From assembly GCA_934747265.1 (NCBI GenBank), contig CAKVGI010000002.1, positions 42,994 through 106,993 on the forward strand: a stretch of DNA of 64,000 nt, in the 5' to 3' direction. This document shows, in pieces, positions 44,398 through 53,156 of the stretch (the stretch's first letter is position 1; each line of letters begins with the position of its first letter). The DNA is from an uncultured Rickettsiales bacterium. GTDB lineage: Bacteria > Pseudomonadota > Alphaproteobacteria > Rickettsiales > UBA1997. Below the pieces are notes generated by a model. That model worked only from the letters and a program-made list of their open reading frames with translations. It was not told the DNA's origin and did not search any database. A program made the position numbers and the translations under genes.

Positions 44398-47148
44398 TTA
44401 AACTTCTTCCAAATTATTACCAATTTCTAAATCAACACTCATTTTAACATCCCAATTAACAACATTTTCCATTGATTCTTTTAATAATTGAGAAACTTCT
44501 TCAATTTCACTATCTGGGCATTCTAACACCAATTCATCATGAATTTGTAAAATAATTTTAGATCTATAATTTTTCAATTTTTCATCTAATGTAATCATAG
44601 CTTTTTTAATTATATCCGCAGCAGTTCCCTGTATTGGCGCATTTATAGCTAATCTTTCAAGATTTCCCTTCATAATTGGTTTTGCTGATGCAATATCTAT
44701 ATTAATTTTTCTACCAAACATAGTTTTTACATAATTGTTCTTTTTAACAAAGTCCTTAATGTAATCTATATAGTTTTTAATTTCTGGATAAGTTTCAAAA
44801 TAATTTTTTAAATATTCCTTTGCTTCTTCGTTTGTTGAATTAATTCTTTTTGCTAGTCCGTATGCGCTTGTTCCGTATATAATACTAAAATTAATAGTTT
44901 TCGCAATTGACCTCATTGAAGAACTGACATCTTTTTCGTCAATTTTAAATACATTACTTGCGGTTGTTGTATGTATATCTTTTTCAGCCAAGAAAAATTC
45001 TTTTAGTTTTTTTACGTTATGTAAATTAGCCATAATTCTCAATTCGGCCTGTTTATAATCAGCAGAAATCAATTTATAACCATCTTTTGCAATAAATGCG
45101 GATCTAATTTTTGAACCATCATCTGTTTTTATTGGTATATTTTGCAAATTTGGATTAGATGAGCTAAGACGTCCAGTAATTACATATGTATTTGAATATG
45201 TAGTGTGAATTCTATCATTTTTGTCAACCATTTTCGGGAGTACATCAGTATATGTATTTTTTAATTTACTGTAATGTCTCCAAGCTAAAATTTTTTGACA
45301 TATTTCACAGCCTTTTCCAGCTAATTCTTCCAAAACTTCTAAACTAGTAGAAAAATTACCACTTTTCGAAGATTTTTTAATTGGAGATATTTTCATTTTT
45401 TCAAACAAAACCTCTGATAATTGTTTTGGTGATGCAATATTAAATTCCATGCCAGCAAGTTTGTAGATTTCTTGCGTTAAATTATCAATATAGTCTTGAA
45501 ATTCATTAGACAATTCAAATAATCTTCTTATATTAACTTTTATTCCAGTAATTTCCATTTTTGCAAGAATTGCAGTCATTGGTCTTTCTATTGTTTTATA
45601 GACACTTTTAAGTTCATTATTATTTTCAAAATCATTTTTAAATTTGTTGTAGATATTAGAAATATTATCAATTATAAAATAAGATATTTCTTCAATCTTA
45701 TCTTTTAAATTATCTATTTTATTTTCTTTTTCTAATTTTTTAATAATTTCAATTTTTTCATCAATATTATTTGAATTATCACAAATCATATCAATATTAT
45801 TAGCAAAAATTGATGATAATAGGCTATTATACAAACCATCATTTAATACATAGCTCATTACTTCTATATCTTCAAAATTATCAACAGAAATACCATAATT
45901 ATACAATAATTTAATCTGTTTTTTAATATCATATCCAATTTTAAGAATAGAATTATTTTCAAAAATGCCTTTAAAAGTCTCAACAATTTCTTTAAAACTT
46001 AGACTTTTATTATCATTAAATAAATCAGCTGATGATTGTGATATTTCAATAAAATAAGAACTATTATTAAATAAAAAGCTAAATGATAGTAAATTATTTT
46101 TTTCTGTCAAAATATTAAAATAAAATTTATCAAGATTTTTTGCTTTATTTATAATACTTTTTAATTCATTAATATTTTTTATTTTTATATTCTTACCATT
46201 TAATTCCTCTTGTTTTTCTGTAATTTTATCATTCTCAATTACAATATTTTGATTATCAAATAGTGAAGGTTCAACTGTTGCAAAAGCTTGTTTTAAACCT
46301 CTTACCATTGAATAAAATTCTTGTTTTGTTAAAAAATCCAAAAATTCTTTATAATTATATTGCTTAAATTTTAGATCATCAAGAGTATAATTCATTTTTA
46401 CATCTTTATCAAGAGTAATTAATTTTTTTGATAATAAAATATCATCAATACTGTTTTTTAATATTTCTCTTCTTTTTGCCTGTTTAATATTATCAATATT
46501 TTTTAATAATCCATCAATATCGCCATATGTATTTATTAACTCCATTGCCGTTTTGGGACCAATACCTTGAACACCAGGAACATTATCCGATGCATCACCC
46601 ATTAAAGTTAAAACATCCAAGACCTTTGTTGGCTCAACGCCCCATTTCTCTCTAACTTTTTCTATATCTATAAATTCATTTTTCATTCCATCAAACATTA
46701 ATATTTTTTCATCAACCAACTGCATTAAATCTTTATCCGATGAAACTATAACAACTTCAAAACCATCATTTTCCGCTTTTTTTGCATAGGTAGCAATAAT
46801 ATCATCTGCTTCATAACCATCTTTTTCTAGACTTGTAATATTTAATACTTTTACTAATTCTCTAACTAATGGAAATTGTGGTAATAATTCTGGCGGACAA
46901 GGCGGTCTATTCGCTTTATACTCACTATATATCTCATTTCTAAAAGTTTTTTTACCAGTATCAAATGCTACAGCAATATGTGTATATTCTATTTCAGTAA
47001 TAATTTTAATCAACATTCTACTAAAACCATACAATCCACCAACAGGAGTTCCATCTTTTCTTGTTAAATTTCTGATAGCAAAAAATGCTCTAAATAAAAA
47101 ACTATAACCGTCAATTAAAATTAATTTTTTCATAGAAATATTATTCAT
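44398..47148 (-). CDS. polA: DNA polymerase I, proofreading site degenerate
   Basis: 916 residues. The 5'-3' exonuclease (about 1-300) is intact: LILIDGYSFLFRAFFA, SSDKDLMQLV, TLMGDASDNVPGVQGIGPKTA. The polymerase domain (about 520-916) has motif A ISADYKQAELRI, motif B RSIAKTINFSIIYGTSAYGLA and motif C LQIHDELVLE. In the 3'-5' exonuclease domain the acidic pair that begins the active site (DxE in E. coli) reads FYFNILTEKNNL, with no DxE, though the later YD is kept. The enzyme should lack proofreading, as in several reduced alphaproteobacteria. An alternative start is the ATG at 47133. Confidence 0.95.
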   Translation of the reverse strand: MNNISMKKLILIDGYSFLFRAFFAIRNLTRKDGTPVGGLYGFSRMLIKIITEIEYTHIAVAFDTGKKTFRNEIYSEYKANRPPCPPELLPQFPLVRELVKVLNITSLEKDGYEADDIIATYAKKAENDGFEVVIVSSDKDLMQLVDEKILMFDGMKNEFIDIEKVREKWGVEPTKVLDVLTLMGDASDNVPGVQGIGPKTAMELINTYGDIDGLLKNIDNIKQAKRREILKNSIDDILLSKKLITLDKDVKMNYTLDDLKFKQYNYKEFLDFLTKQEFYSMVRGLKQAFATVEPSLFDNQNIVIENDKITEKQEELNGKNIKIKNINELKSIINKAKNLDKFYFNILTEKNNLLSFSFLFNNSSYFIEISQSSADLFNDNKSLSFKEIVETFKGIFENNSILKIGYDIKKQIKLLYNYGISVDNFEDIEVMSYVLNDGLYNSLLSSIFANNIDMICDNSNNIDEKIEIIKKLEKENKIDNLKDKIEEISYFIIDNISNIYNKFKNDFENNNELKSVYKTIERPMTAILAKMEITGIKVNIRRLFELSNEFQDYIDNLTQEIYKLAGMEFNIASPKQLSEVLFEKMKISPIKKSSKSGNFSTSLEVLEELAGKGCEICQKILAWRHYSKLKNTYTDVLPKMVDKNDRIHTTYSNTYVITGRLSSSNPNLQNIPIKTDDGSKIRSAFIAKDGYKLISADYKQAELRIMANLHNVKKLKEFFLAEKDIHTTTASNVFKIDEKDVSSSMRSIAKTINFSIIYGTSAYGLAKRINSTNEEAKEYLKNYFETYPEIKNYIDYIKDFVKKNNYVKTMFGRKINIDIASAKPIMKGNLERLAINAPIQGTAADIIKKAMITLDEKLKNYRSKIILQIHDELVLECPDSEIEEVSQLLKESMENVVNWDVKMSVDLEIGNNLEEV

Positions 47149-47268
47149 AATCCTATATTTATATATAATTTTTATTTTTTAAATTGTCCATAATTTTTAT
47201 TTTGATAAGACAAAATAAACTAAATATAAATTTAATATTGTTGTAGTTGCTAATAAAATATAAAATCC

Positions 47269-47296
47269 TTGACTTTTCAATTGTTAAAATTAAACT
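47269..47296 (+). promoter_or_regulatory. Promoter of tRNA-Ser
   Basis: TTGACT (47269-47274), 16 bp, TAAACT (47291-47296), about 12 bp before the tRNA. Confidence 0.55.
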
Positions 47297-47307
47297 TTTT
47301 TAGTAAA

Positions 47308-47397
47308 GGAAAGATGGCCGAGTGGCTTAAGGTACTCGCTTGGAAAGCGAGCGTATGTGAAAGCATACCGCGGGTTCGAATCCCGCTCTTTCCGCCA
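47308..47397 (+). tRNA. tRNA-Ser (GGA)
   Basis: Acceptor GGAAAGA/TCTTTCC, anticodon loop TTGGAAA with anticodon GGA, a long variable arm (CGTATGTGAAAGCATACCG) as required for a class II tRNA, T loop TTCGAAT, discriminator G and encoded CCA (47395-47397). Confidence 0.98.
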
Positions 47398-48068
47398 TTA
47401 AGTTAATACAATTCTAATAATTTAAAGTTAATAATTTTTGGCTATATTAAATAGGTATTTTATGCCGTTTTATTGTCAAGACTAACAAGCTTAAAATAAT
47501 TTAATAGTATTTATAGTACATTTTGGTATTACTAGCTTTAATACTTTTTATTATATTATAATAGATATATCTAGTAATCTGCCTATTGCTAATATATTTA
47601 ATTCTTTATTAATGATGTGTTCTTTATTTTTTGCTAAGCACTTTTCTTTTAATAATAATGCATTTTATCTGTACATTGCATTAAAAATACCACTTCTTAG
47701 CACTAGTTAAGGCATCTATCTCCTATGTTATCAAAGATATCCTACATTTTTTACTATTAAGTACATCCAATATCTACTAAATCTAATAACTTTTTTGATT
47801 TTTTCTACCAAGAATATCTCTTGCTTCACCGTAAGAATATATAGTGTTCATTCTCCTAAAACACTTCAATATTTTTCCTATACTAATGGGGGTAAAAATG
47901 GACCCACAAATATTAATTTTTATACTATATTAGTCTATAGCTCTTCTGAATTTGTTAATTATATATAAAACTATATATGGCTTCTCTCTTGATTTTCAAC
48001 TTTAAATATAGAATCTCCAACTTTATATTTTTTATTTTTAGAATAAGATTAATATAATTAAAAACTAA
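47398..48068. other. Noncoding gap between tRNA-Ser and the M23 gene
   Basis: About 670 bp with no frame I can support. It is AT-rich with pyrimidine-rich clusters (ATCCTAC, CTCCT, CTTCACC) at irregular 25-45 bp steps, reminiscent in composition of the opposite strand of the degenerate array at 50461-50760. An inverted TAATGCA/TGCATTA pair lies near 47659-47687. Probably decayed DNA. Confidence 0.5.
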
Positions 48069-49106
48069 TTAGTAAAAATTGCTACCTGCTTTAATAAATT
48101 CTAGTGGACTATATCTATCCCTACCTTTTAATATTTCATAGTGCAAGTGATGTCCAGTACTTCTTCCAGTATTGCCTTGTATTCCCAAAACATCGCCTCT
48201 TTTTACCTTATCACCAATCTTAACTTTGTAATCATTAAGATGTCCATATAATGTTTTAATGCCATAATCATGCTGTACAACAATAGCTTTTCCATAACCA
48301 CCTTTTGTGCCTGTAAAAATAACCTTACCGGGTGCTGGACTATATATTTTACTCATATATGAACCAACAACATCAACACCATGATGTTCTTTTGGTTTTT
48401 TAGTAAATGGATCCAATCTTCTACCAAACTTGCTTGAAACATAATTTATATTAATTGGTTCAGAAAACGGCATAGCATTTACAAAACTTTCTAAATTTTC
48501 TAAGTATGCTAAATTTTGATCAATTGTGTTTTTCATTACTATTGATTCCAAAACATTCTTATTTAGATCTTTTTCGCTTTCTTCTAGTGATGTTTCGTAA
48601 GATACAGCTTGTATATTATCATTAAAATTAAGTTTTTCTTTGATTGATTGTATTCCATTAATTCTGTCAATCAATGCTAAATTTATATTTTTAAGGTTAT
48701 CTTTTGTTCTGTCTAAAACAAGTTCAATATTATATTGTTCTGTATTGCTATTTTTAAGCTCATCATAATTAAAATTTTCATCTATATTGACAAACCTATC
48801 AAACCTATTTAATGAAACTATAAATTTTCTAATATTATTAATATTATTTTCAAGTATTGATATATTTGCTAATAACTCCTGTTTATTTGTTTCAAGATAA
48901 CTAATTCTGTCATTTTTCTCACTAACCTCATTTTGCAATGCAAAATATTTAATTGTTATAAAGGCCGTCCAGAATGCAAACAATATATTCCATATCAAAA
49001 AAACAACACCAACTTTTCTAGATCTTATACAGGAATCAGAAATGCAAATAATTTCTCTTTCGGTACAAAAAACCGACTTAATAAATAAACAAATTTTTTT
49101 TATCAT
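48069..49106 (-). CDS. M23-family peptidoglycan endopeptidase, membrane anchored
   Basis: 345 residues. A short basic cytosolic N-terminus and one membrane segment (VGVVFLIWNILFAFWTAFIT, about residues 33-52) are followed by about 150 residues of periplasmic coiled coil and a C-terminal LytM/M23 domain. The domain has the zinc site HHGVDVVG and HLHYEILK, plus the family strings SSKFGRRLDPFTK and TGRSTGHHLHYE. It probably cuts peptidoglycan crosslinks or activates amidases in cell division, like MepM or DipM relatives. The promoter at 49130-49157 is clear. Confidence 0.93.
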   Translation of the reverse strand: MIKKICLFIKSVFCTEREIICISDSCIRSRKVGVVFLIWNILFAFWTAFITIKYFALQNEVSEKNDRISYLETNKQELLANISILENNINNIRKFIVSLNRFDRFVNIDENFNYDELKNSNTEQYNIELVLDRTKDNLKNINLALIDRINGIQSIKEKLNFNDNIQAVSYETSLEESEKDLNKNVLESIVMKNTIDQNLAYLENLESFVNAMPFSEPININYVSSKFGRRLDPFTKKPKEHHGVDVVGSYMSKIYSPAPGKVIFTGTKGGYGKAIVVQHDYGIKTLYGHLNDYKVKIGDKVKRGDVLGIQGNTGRSTGHHLHYEILKGRDRYSPLEFIKAGSNFY

Positions 49107-49129
49107 TAAAAAAATATTATTTTTTTAGA

Positions 49130-49157
49130 ATTATAATATTTTTTTTGGAAAAGTCAA
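49130..49157 (-). promoter_or_regulatory. Promoter of the M23 peptidase gene
   Basis: Minus strand TTGACT (49157-49152), 16 bp, TATAAT (49135-49130), 24 bp before the ATG. Confidence 0.65.
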
Positions 49158-49189
49158 GTTCAATTTTTTAATATACCATAACGTTAACA

Positions 49190-49241
49190 ACTTCAATACT
49201 TCAAAGTTTCTGTACTGTAAAAATACTGTAAATTTTTTACT
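49190..49241 (-). repeat. 50-bp repeat upstream of the M23 promoter, copy 1
   Basis: About 46 of 52 positions match 54288-54339 by eye. Core on + strand: AATACTTCAAA, TTTCTGTA, TGTAAAAATAC. Both copies lie the same way round, 33-35 bp upstream of the -35 box of a minus-strand gene (M23 here, XRE regulator there). Confidence 0.75.
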
Positions 49242-49548
49242 ATATTTTTTTGATATTGGTAATTTTTACTTAATATAGTCTTAACTGTATAAATATTAAT
49301 TGAATAGTTTTGCCCTGTCTTACAAGTATTAAGTACAGCTGTATAATAAAAATATATTTATATTACCTTCACTCTCTATTAATCTTATATATCATCAATT
49401 AACCCTTCTTATTCACCACCTCTCTATTCACCACTTACTCATTAATCACACTCTACAATCTATAAACACGTCTGTAACATAAATACATAAAGATAATTTA
49501 AATTAATTAATAGAAAAGTATATTTTTTTATTATTTGTGAAGTAGGGG

Positions 49549-49675
49549 TAGTTTTTAAAACATATCTCTAGAATTGTTCTATATAAGAATGAGACTTATG
49601 CTAAATTATATTAAAGAAATATTTGATAAGTATTTCTTTTTGTTTGTTGATTTACATATAAAAAACAAATAAAGA
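49549..49675 (+). repeat. 125-bp repeat carrying a 27-codon frame, copy 1
   Basis: Matches 55569-55696 at most positions. It contains a frame from ATG 49589 beginning MRLMLNYIKEIFDKYFFLFV and ending in VDLHIKNK-stop. A hairpin with a T run (stem arms AAAGAAATA/TATTTCTTT) lies inside the frame, and a second hairpin spans the stop codon. Copy 2 has a net 3-base insertion that keeps the frame. Either a tiny amphipathic peptide, a structured RNA, or both. Confidence 0.5.
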
Positions 49676-49795
49676 AAAAATAATAATTAAAGAAAACAAC
49701 AATAGCAACAATAATAAAAAAAATAATAACAGAAGCAATAACAGCAACAATAATAAAAGAAAATAACGGAAATAACATAATCCCCAACAGACAAC

Positions 49796-49906
49796 AAAAA
49801 AAGTACTGGGCTCGGAGGCATATTATAATTGTAATCTATTTCCAAAAGGTCTTTTATTCAATTACAAACCCAGTACTTCTTGTTAACAATTTTAATAACT
49901 GCTAAC
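49796..49906 (-). ncRNA. Structured small RNA, copy 2 of a two-member family
   Basis: Minus-strand promoter TTGACT (49942-49937), 17 bp, TATATT (49919-49914). The RNA is about 110 nt. Hairpin 1: GUUAGCAGU...AUUGUUAAC. Main stem: AGUACUGGG...CCCAGUACU, ending in seven U (49802-49796). Inside are GUAAU/AUUAC and the conserved strings UGAAUAAAA and GAAAUA, and the unpaired GCCUCC (49818-49813). Nearly every stem differs from copy 1 by paired changes. Upstream of it on the + strand, 49665-49790 is a low-complexity AAYAAY stretch. Confidence 0.72.
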
Positions 49907-50229
49907 ATCTTTTAATATAATAATACTAATATTAATAGTCAAGTGGTTTTTTTAGAAAGAAAGTAAAAATTAAATTTTGTTATATTGATAATGTTATAAT
50001 AATATAAAGTTATAGCAACTTTATAAAAATTTTATAATAACTTCATAATAACTTCATAATAATTGCTTTTAGTTTTAAAAGAATATTGCATAGAAATAAA
50101 AAAGAACCAAAAAGAAATTAAAAGAGAAATAATTTAAATGTAAATATTATGGTAGTGATAAATAATAAATAACAAACCTCTTCACTCCTTACTTGTGAGG
50201 TAGAAGTTAATGCAGAACATCACCCATCT

Positions 50230-50885
50230 ATCTAATGCTATTTTTCTATCTTCTCCTCTTATAATGAGAATGGAGTTATTTGTAGAACCATTTCCTTTCT
50301 GTCCTATTTTACAAGAGAAAATTTAATAAAGCTAATATCTCTCCATTATCCATTTTATGTAAGAAAAAACTAATGAAGTCAATATTCCCCTTTGCTACAA
50401 TTTATATTGTGAAGGAATGGAAGGGTGTCTTGTCAGTAATGGTGAATAGATAATTATCTCTTAGCAGAGGAAAAATAAAGGAACTTTTCTTGGTAGAGGG
50501 AAATAGCACCTTATTAACATAGAGGAAAAGTGAGAGATTCTTAGCATGAAGGGAAGTAGGATGTTTTTTGGTGAGTGTAAAATAGAAGAATACCTCTTAG
50601 TGTGAGGAAATAGTATCTACTCTTGTATCAAAAGGAATTGGAGAAATACTTACCATTAACAAATGGAAAGCAAAATGGTATTCTTAACGGATGTCGAACA
50701 GGAGATTTTTAATATGGGGGAACGTATGGGGACTCAGCAGGAGAGTAAAGAAAAAAATTGGTAGAAATAGAATAAAAATATATTTCAGCAAGTATTGAGG
50801 CACTTTTAGCATGGGTGATAATTGGACTAAAAAATCTTAGCCATAAAAATAAATAAGATTCTTAGCCATAAAAATAGGTAAAATT
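50230..50885. repeat. Degenerate tandem-repeat block
   Basis: 50258-50440: about four units of roughly 42-44 bp that can be lined up on TCC-ATTTTA-AAGA-AAAA-TAAT-AAG-AATAT-TCC. 50461-50700: about nine units of roughly 26-31 bp centred on AGAGGAAA and often preceded by TTCTTAGCA. 50835-50880: two near-identical 25-bp units (TCTTAGCCATAAAAATA). Old, decayed arrays; no frame is kept. Confidence 0.5.
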
Positions 50886-50997
50886 TAAGGAAAAAATAGA
50901 AAAGTTTTTAGTATAATGTAAATAATTAAAATCAACAATAATTCTTTATTTTCTAAGTTTATTATAATTTGTTATAATTTATTTACATTATGTAAAC

Positions 50998-51025
50998 TTG
51001 ACAATAAATTTATAAATTTTAATAT
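50998..51025 (+). promoter_or_regulatory. Orphan strong promoter-like sequence
   Basis: TTGACA (50998-51003), 16 bp, TAATAT (51020-51025), facing away from any + strand gene; the next feature downstream is the minus-strand rplT end. A 6-bp TTGATG/CATCAA hairpin lies 30 bp on. Could drive an antisense or small RNA. Confidence 0.35.
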
Positions 51026-51277
51026 TAATTTTTCTTCTATTTGAATATTTGAAATATTGATGGTTGTTTATGATATACATCAACAATTTATAGTTTACAT
51101 TAATCGCTAAATATATTATAAAAAAAAATTAAATAAAATAAGTGTATTATATAAATTTCTACTTATTTATAATAAAATCTACATTATTGTGTAAAAAATT
51201 TAAAAACAAAAATGTCTAGACCAAACAAATAATATACGAAAAATATATAAATAAATACAACACATAAGATACAAAAC

Positions 51278-51309
51278 AACAATATTAAGTAAAAATACTT
51301 AATATTGTT
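51278..51309 (-). terminator. Terminator of the rpmI-rplT operon
   Basis: Perfect 14-bp stem (51278-51291 with 51296-51309) and a 4-base loop, followed on the minus strand by TTGTTTTGT; 21 bp after the rplT stop. Confidence 0.7.
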
Positions 51310-51330
51310 TTGAATAAATAGAAATGATTA

Positions 51331-51678
51331 TTATTTTTGTACTGCTTTAACCAAATTTTCAAAAGCTTTTGGTTCTCTAATAGCCATTTCAGAAAGCATT
51401 TTTCTGTCTAATGCTATATTTAATTCTTTGAGTTTTTTCATGAATGTAGAATATACCATTCCATAATTTCTAACAGCAGCATTTATTCTCTGAATCCATA
51501 AAACTCTAAATTCTCTTTTTCTATTATGTCTATCTCTTGTTGCATAATGTAAAGCTTTTTCAACTCTTTCAATTGCAATTGAAAAACAATTTTTACTTCT
51601 ACCTCTAAAACCCTTAGCTCTATCTAGAACTCTTTTTCTTCTATTTTTTGAAGCTGGTCTATTTGTTGATCTTGTCAT
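51331..51678 (-). CDS. rplT: 50S ribosomal protein L20
   Basis: 115 residues. Core strings are RRKRVLDRAKGFRGRSKNCF, ATRDRHNRKREFRVLWIQRI and NAAVRNYGMVYSTFMKKLKE. It is needed early in 50S assembly and in many bacteria represses its own operon. The N-terminus has TRSTNRPASKN where most have TRVKRG, a modest divergence. It follows rpmI by 22 bp; infC, the usual first gene, is not next to them. Confidence 0.97.
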   Translation of the reverse strand: MTRSTNRPASKNRRKRVLDRAKGFRGRSKNCFSIAIERVEKALHYATRDRHNRKREFRVLWIQRINAAVRNYGMVYSTFMKKLKELNIALDRKMLSEMAIREPKAFENLVKAVQK

Positions 51679-51700
51679 CTCTTATCCTATTAATAATTTA

Positions 51701-51922
51701 TTATAATCTTCCTTTTTGTGTAAAACCGTATGGCATAAAATTAGTAAATACTAATGCTGTATCACCATCAAACATAAAATCTGCTTTTCTGTTATTTCTG
51801 ATTTGTCTTTTACTTCTTTTAACCATACAATGTCTTTTATTGGCGTTTTTAAACTTAATTCTTCCAGTTCCCGTTATTGTAAATCTCTTTTTGCAAGAAC
51901 TGTTTGTTTTCATCTTAGTCAT
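51701..51922 (-). CDS. rpmI: 50S ribosomal protein L35
   Basis: 73 residues. MTKMKTNSSCKKRFTITGTG and the RHCMVKRSKRQIRNNRK segment are L35. The chosen ATG (51922) gives the usual MxKMKT start. Promoter at 51962-51989. Confidence 0.95.
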   Translation of the reverse strand: MTKMKTNSSCKKRFTITGTGRIKFKNANKRHCMVKRSKRQIRNNRKADFMFDGDTALVFTNFMPYGFTQKGRL

Positions 51923-51961
51923 CTTTTATATTCAAACATAATTAATAAACCTTATAACAAA

Positions 51962-51989
51962 ATATTAAAATCATATTTTATAAATGCAA
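51962..51989 (-). promoter_or_regulatory. Promoter of rpmI-rplT
   Basis: Minus strand TTGCAT (51989-51984), 16 bp, TAATAT (51967-51962). Confidence 0.5.
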
Positions 51990-52140
51990 TTAAAATTTTA
52001 AAAAAAATAGAATTTCATTAAATAATTCTTTATTATTCAATTAATATCACTATATATTAATGATTTACATGATTTTAGCATTATGAACTAAAAATCTTGG
52101 TGCATAATAAAAAAACGAAAATTCATATAACATAATCCGC

Positions 52141-52176
52141 TTGAAAAAATAAATGTTGTAATTTATAATTATGTCA
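52141..52176 (+). promoter_or_regulatory. Promoter of prepilin gene 1 with TATAATTATGTCA element
   Basis: TTGAAA (52141-52146), 17 bp, TATAAT (52164-52169) running on as TATGTCA. The upstream 50 bp resemble those of prepilin gene 2 (shared ATAATCC and TAATTTA-AATTATGTCA). Transcription should start near 52176. Confidence 0.6.
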
Positions 52177-52203
52177 AGTGTTTATTATTTTTAATATAAA
52201 TAT

Positions 52204-52926
52204 ATGAATGGTAATAAAGCTTTTTCGCTTATAGAATTATCTATTGTTCTTATAATAATTGGATTATTAGTAGCTGGTATTACTGGTGGACAGAGTTTGA
52301 TTGAGAGTGCAAAAATTAGATCATTATTTAATGAATTTTATAGTTATAAACAAGCATATTATTCATTTATAGCATTAAAAGGAAGATTACCTGGTGATGT
52401 TAATAATGATGGTAAAATTGGTTATATGCAATCTGATAATTATGTAAGATATTTTCCAGCTCCTTATGATGGTTCTGATAGTAAGTATGGATTACCAAAC
52501 GCCTTATCCGGACCGTTTGTAGATTTGTATTTAGCAAAAATTATTGATTTTAAACCGCAAAATACATCCATAAGTGATAAACATCAATTAGCTATAAAAG
52601 GAGGATTACCGGTTTCTAAAATATTAAAAGATGCAAAGTATTATTATGAAAATAAGGAAGATAGCGATATAACAAATAGCGCGTTTGCAAGAGATTTAAA
52701 GAATGGCAACTATATAACATTAGAAAGCATCAAATATGAAAAAAATAAAAATTGGTTCAATATTAAACCAATTTTTTTAAAAAAGATTGATGAAAAAATT
52801 GATGATGGAATACATAATAGAGGGCTTGCAAGAGGTAGTTGTACATTAAATTATGGTGCAAGAGATGATTCTGCATCTTATGATTTAGCGAAACATTGTA
52901 AAGCCTTATTGTTTTCTCTTGAATAA
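52204..52926 (+). CDS. Prepilin-like protein 1 (type IV pilin/pseudopilin N-terminus)
   Basis: 240 residues. The start is MNGNKAFSLIELSIVLIIIG, a class III signal: cleavage before the phenylalanine of A-FSLIE, Glu+5 kept, then a hydrophobic alpha-1 helix. The rest (GRLPGDVNNDGKIGY, PAPYDGSDSKYGLPNALSGP, KIDEKIDDGIHNRGLARGSC) is a secreted domain with a shared DEKIDDGI-type motif also in prepilin 2. It is likely a surface pilus or type II-like pseudopilin subunit. No pilD, pilB or outer-membrane secretin is in the window. Confidence 0.82.
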   Translation: MNGNKAFSLIELSIVLIIIGLLVAGITGGQSLIESAKIRSLFNEFYSYKQAYYSFIALKGRLPGDVNNDGKIGYMQSDNYVRYFPAPYDGSDSKYGLPNALSGPFVDLYLAKIIDFKPQNTSISDKHQLAIKGGLPVSKILKDAKYYYENKEDSDITNSAFARDLKNGNYITLESIKYEKNKNWFNIKPIFLKKIDEKIDDGIHNRGLARGSCTLNYGARDDSASYDLAKHCKALLFSLE

Positions 52927-52998
52927 TTTTAATAATAAAAACAAAAAAGATAATTTTTTAAGAAATAGTAATATTTTGACTATTATAGTAAAAAAATG

Positions 52999-53026
52999 TT
53001 GACTTATTATTTTGGGTTATTATTAT
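52999..53026 (+). promoter_or_regulatory. Promoter of tRNA-Gln
   Basis: TTGACT (52999-53004), 16 bp, TATTAT (53021-53026), 20 bp before the tRNA. Confidence 0.6.
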
Positions 53027-53045
53027 TTTTTTATGATTGATTAAT

Positions 53046-53120
53046 TGGGCCGTAGCCAAGTGGTAAGGCAACTGGTTTTGATCCAGTCATGCGATGGTTC
53101 GAATCCCTCCGGCCCAGCCA
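53046..53120 (+). tRNA. tRNA-Gln (UUG)
   Basis: Acceptor TGGGCCG/CGGCCCA, anticodon stem ACTGG/CCAGT with loop TTTTGAT (anticodon TTG), T loop TTCGAAT, discriminator G and encoded CCA (53118-53120). All three tRNAs in the window encode CCA. Confidence 0.97.
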
Positions 53121-53156
53121 TTTTTGAAATATTTTTAAAAATGCTAGTTTAATGAT

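Larger units (their letters stand above)
49107..51330. other. 2.2-kb gene-free zone
   Basis: No conventional gene between the M23 start and rplT. It holds the M23 promoter, repeat copies (49190, 49549), small RNA copy 2, a degenerate tandem-repeat block (50230-50900), an orphan promoter (50998-51025) and the rplT terminator. The base composition shifts from pyrimidine-rich to purine-rich on the + strand near 50430. Confidence 0.7.

Noticed and set aside
47474..47500. Minus-strand TTGACA 330 bp upstream of polA as its promoter
   Set aside because: The -10 (TACCTA) is poor and the transcript would run antisense through tRNA-Ser.
49549..49640. Resemblance of the 125-bp repeat to a tracrRNA (AAAACATATCTC, nexus-like ATAAG/CTTAT hairpin, terminator)
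   Set aside because: No cas gene and no CRISPR array are in the window, two copies exist, and a reading frame is preserved across indels.
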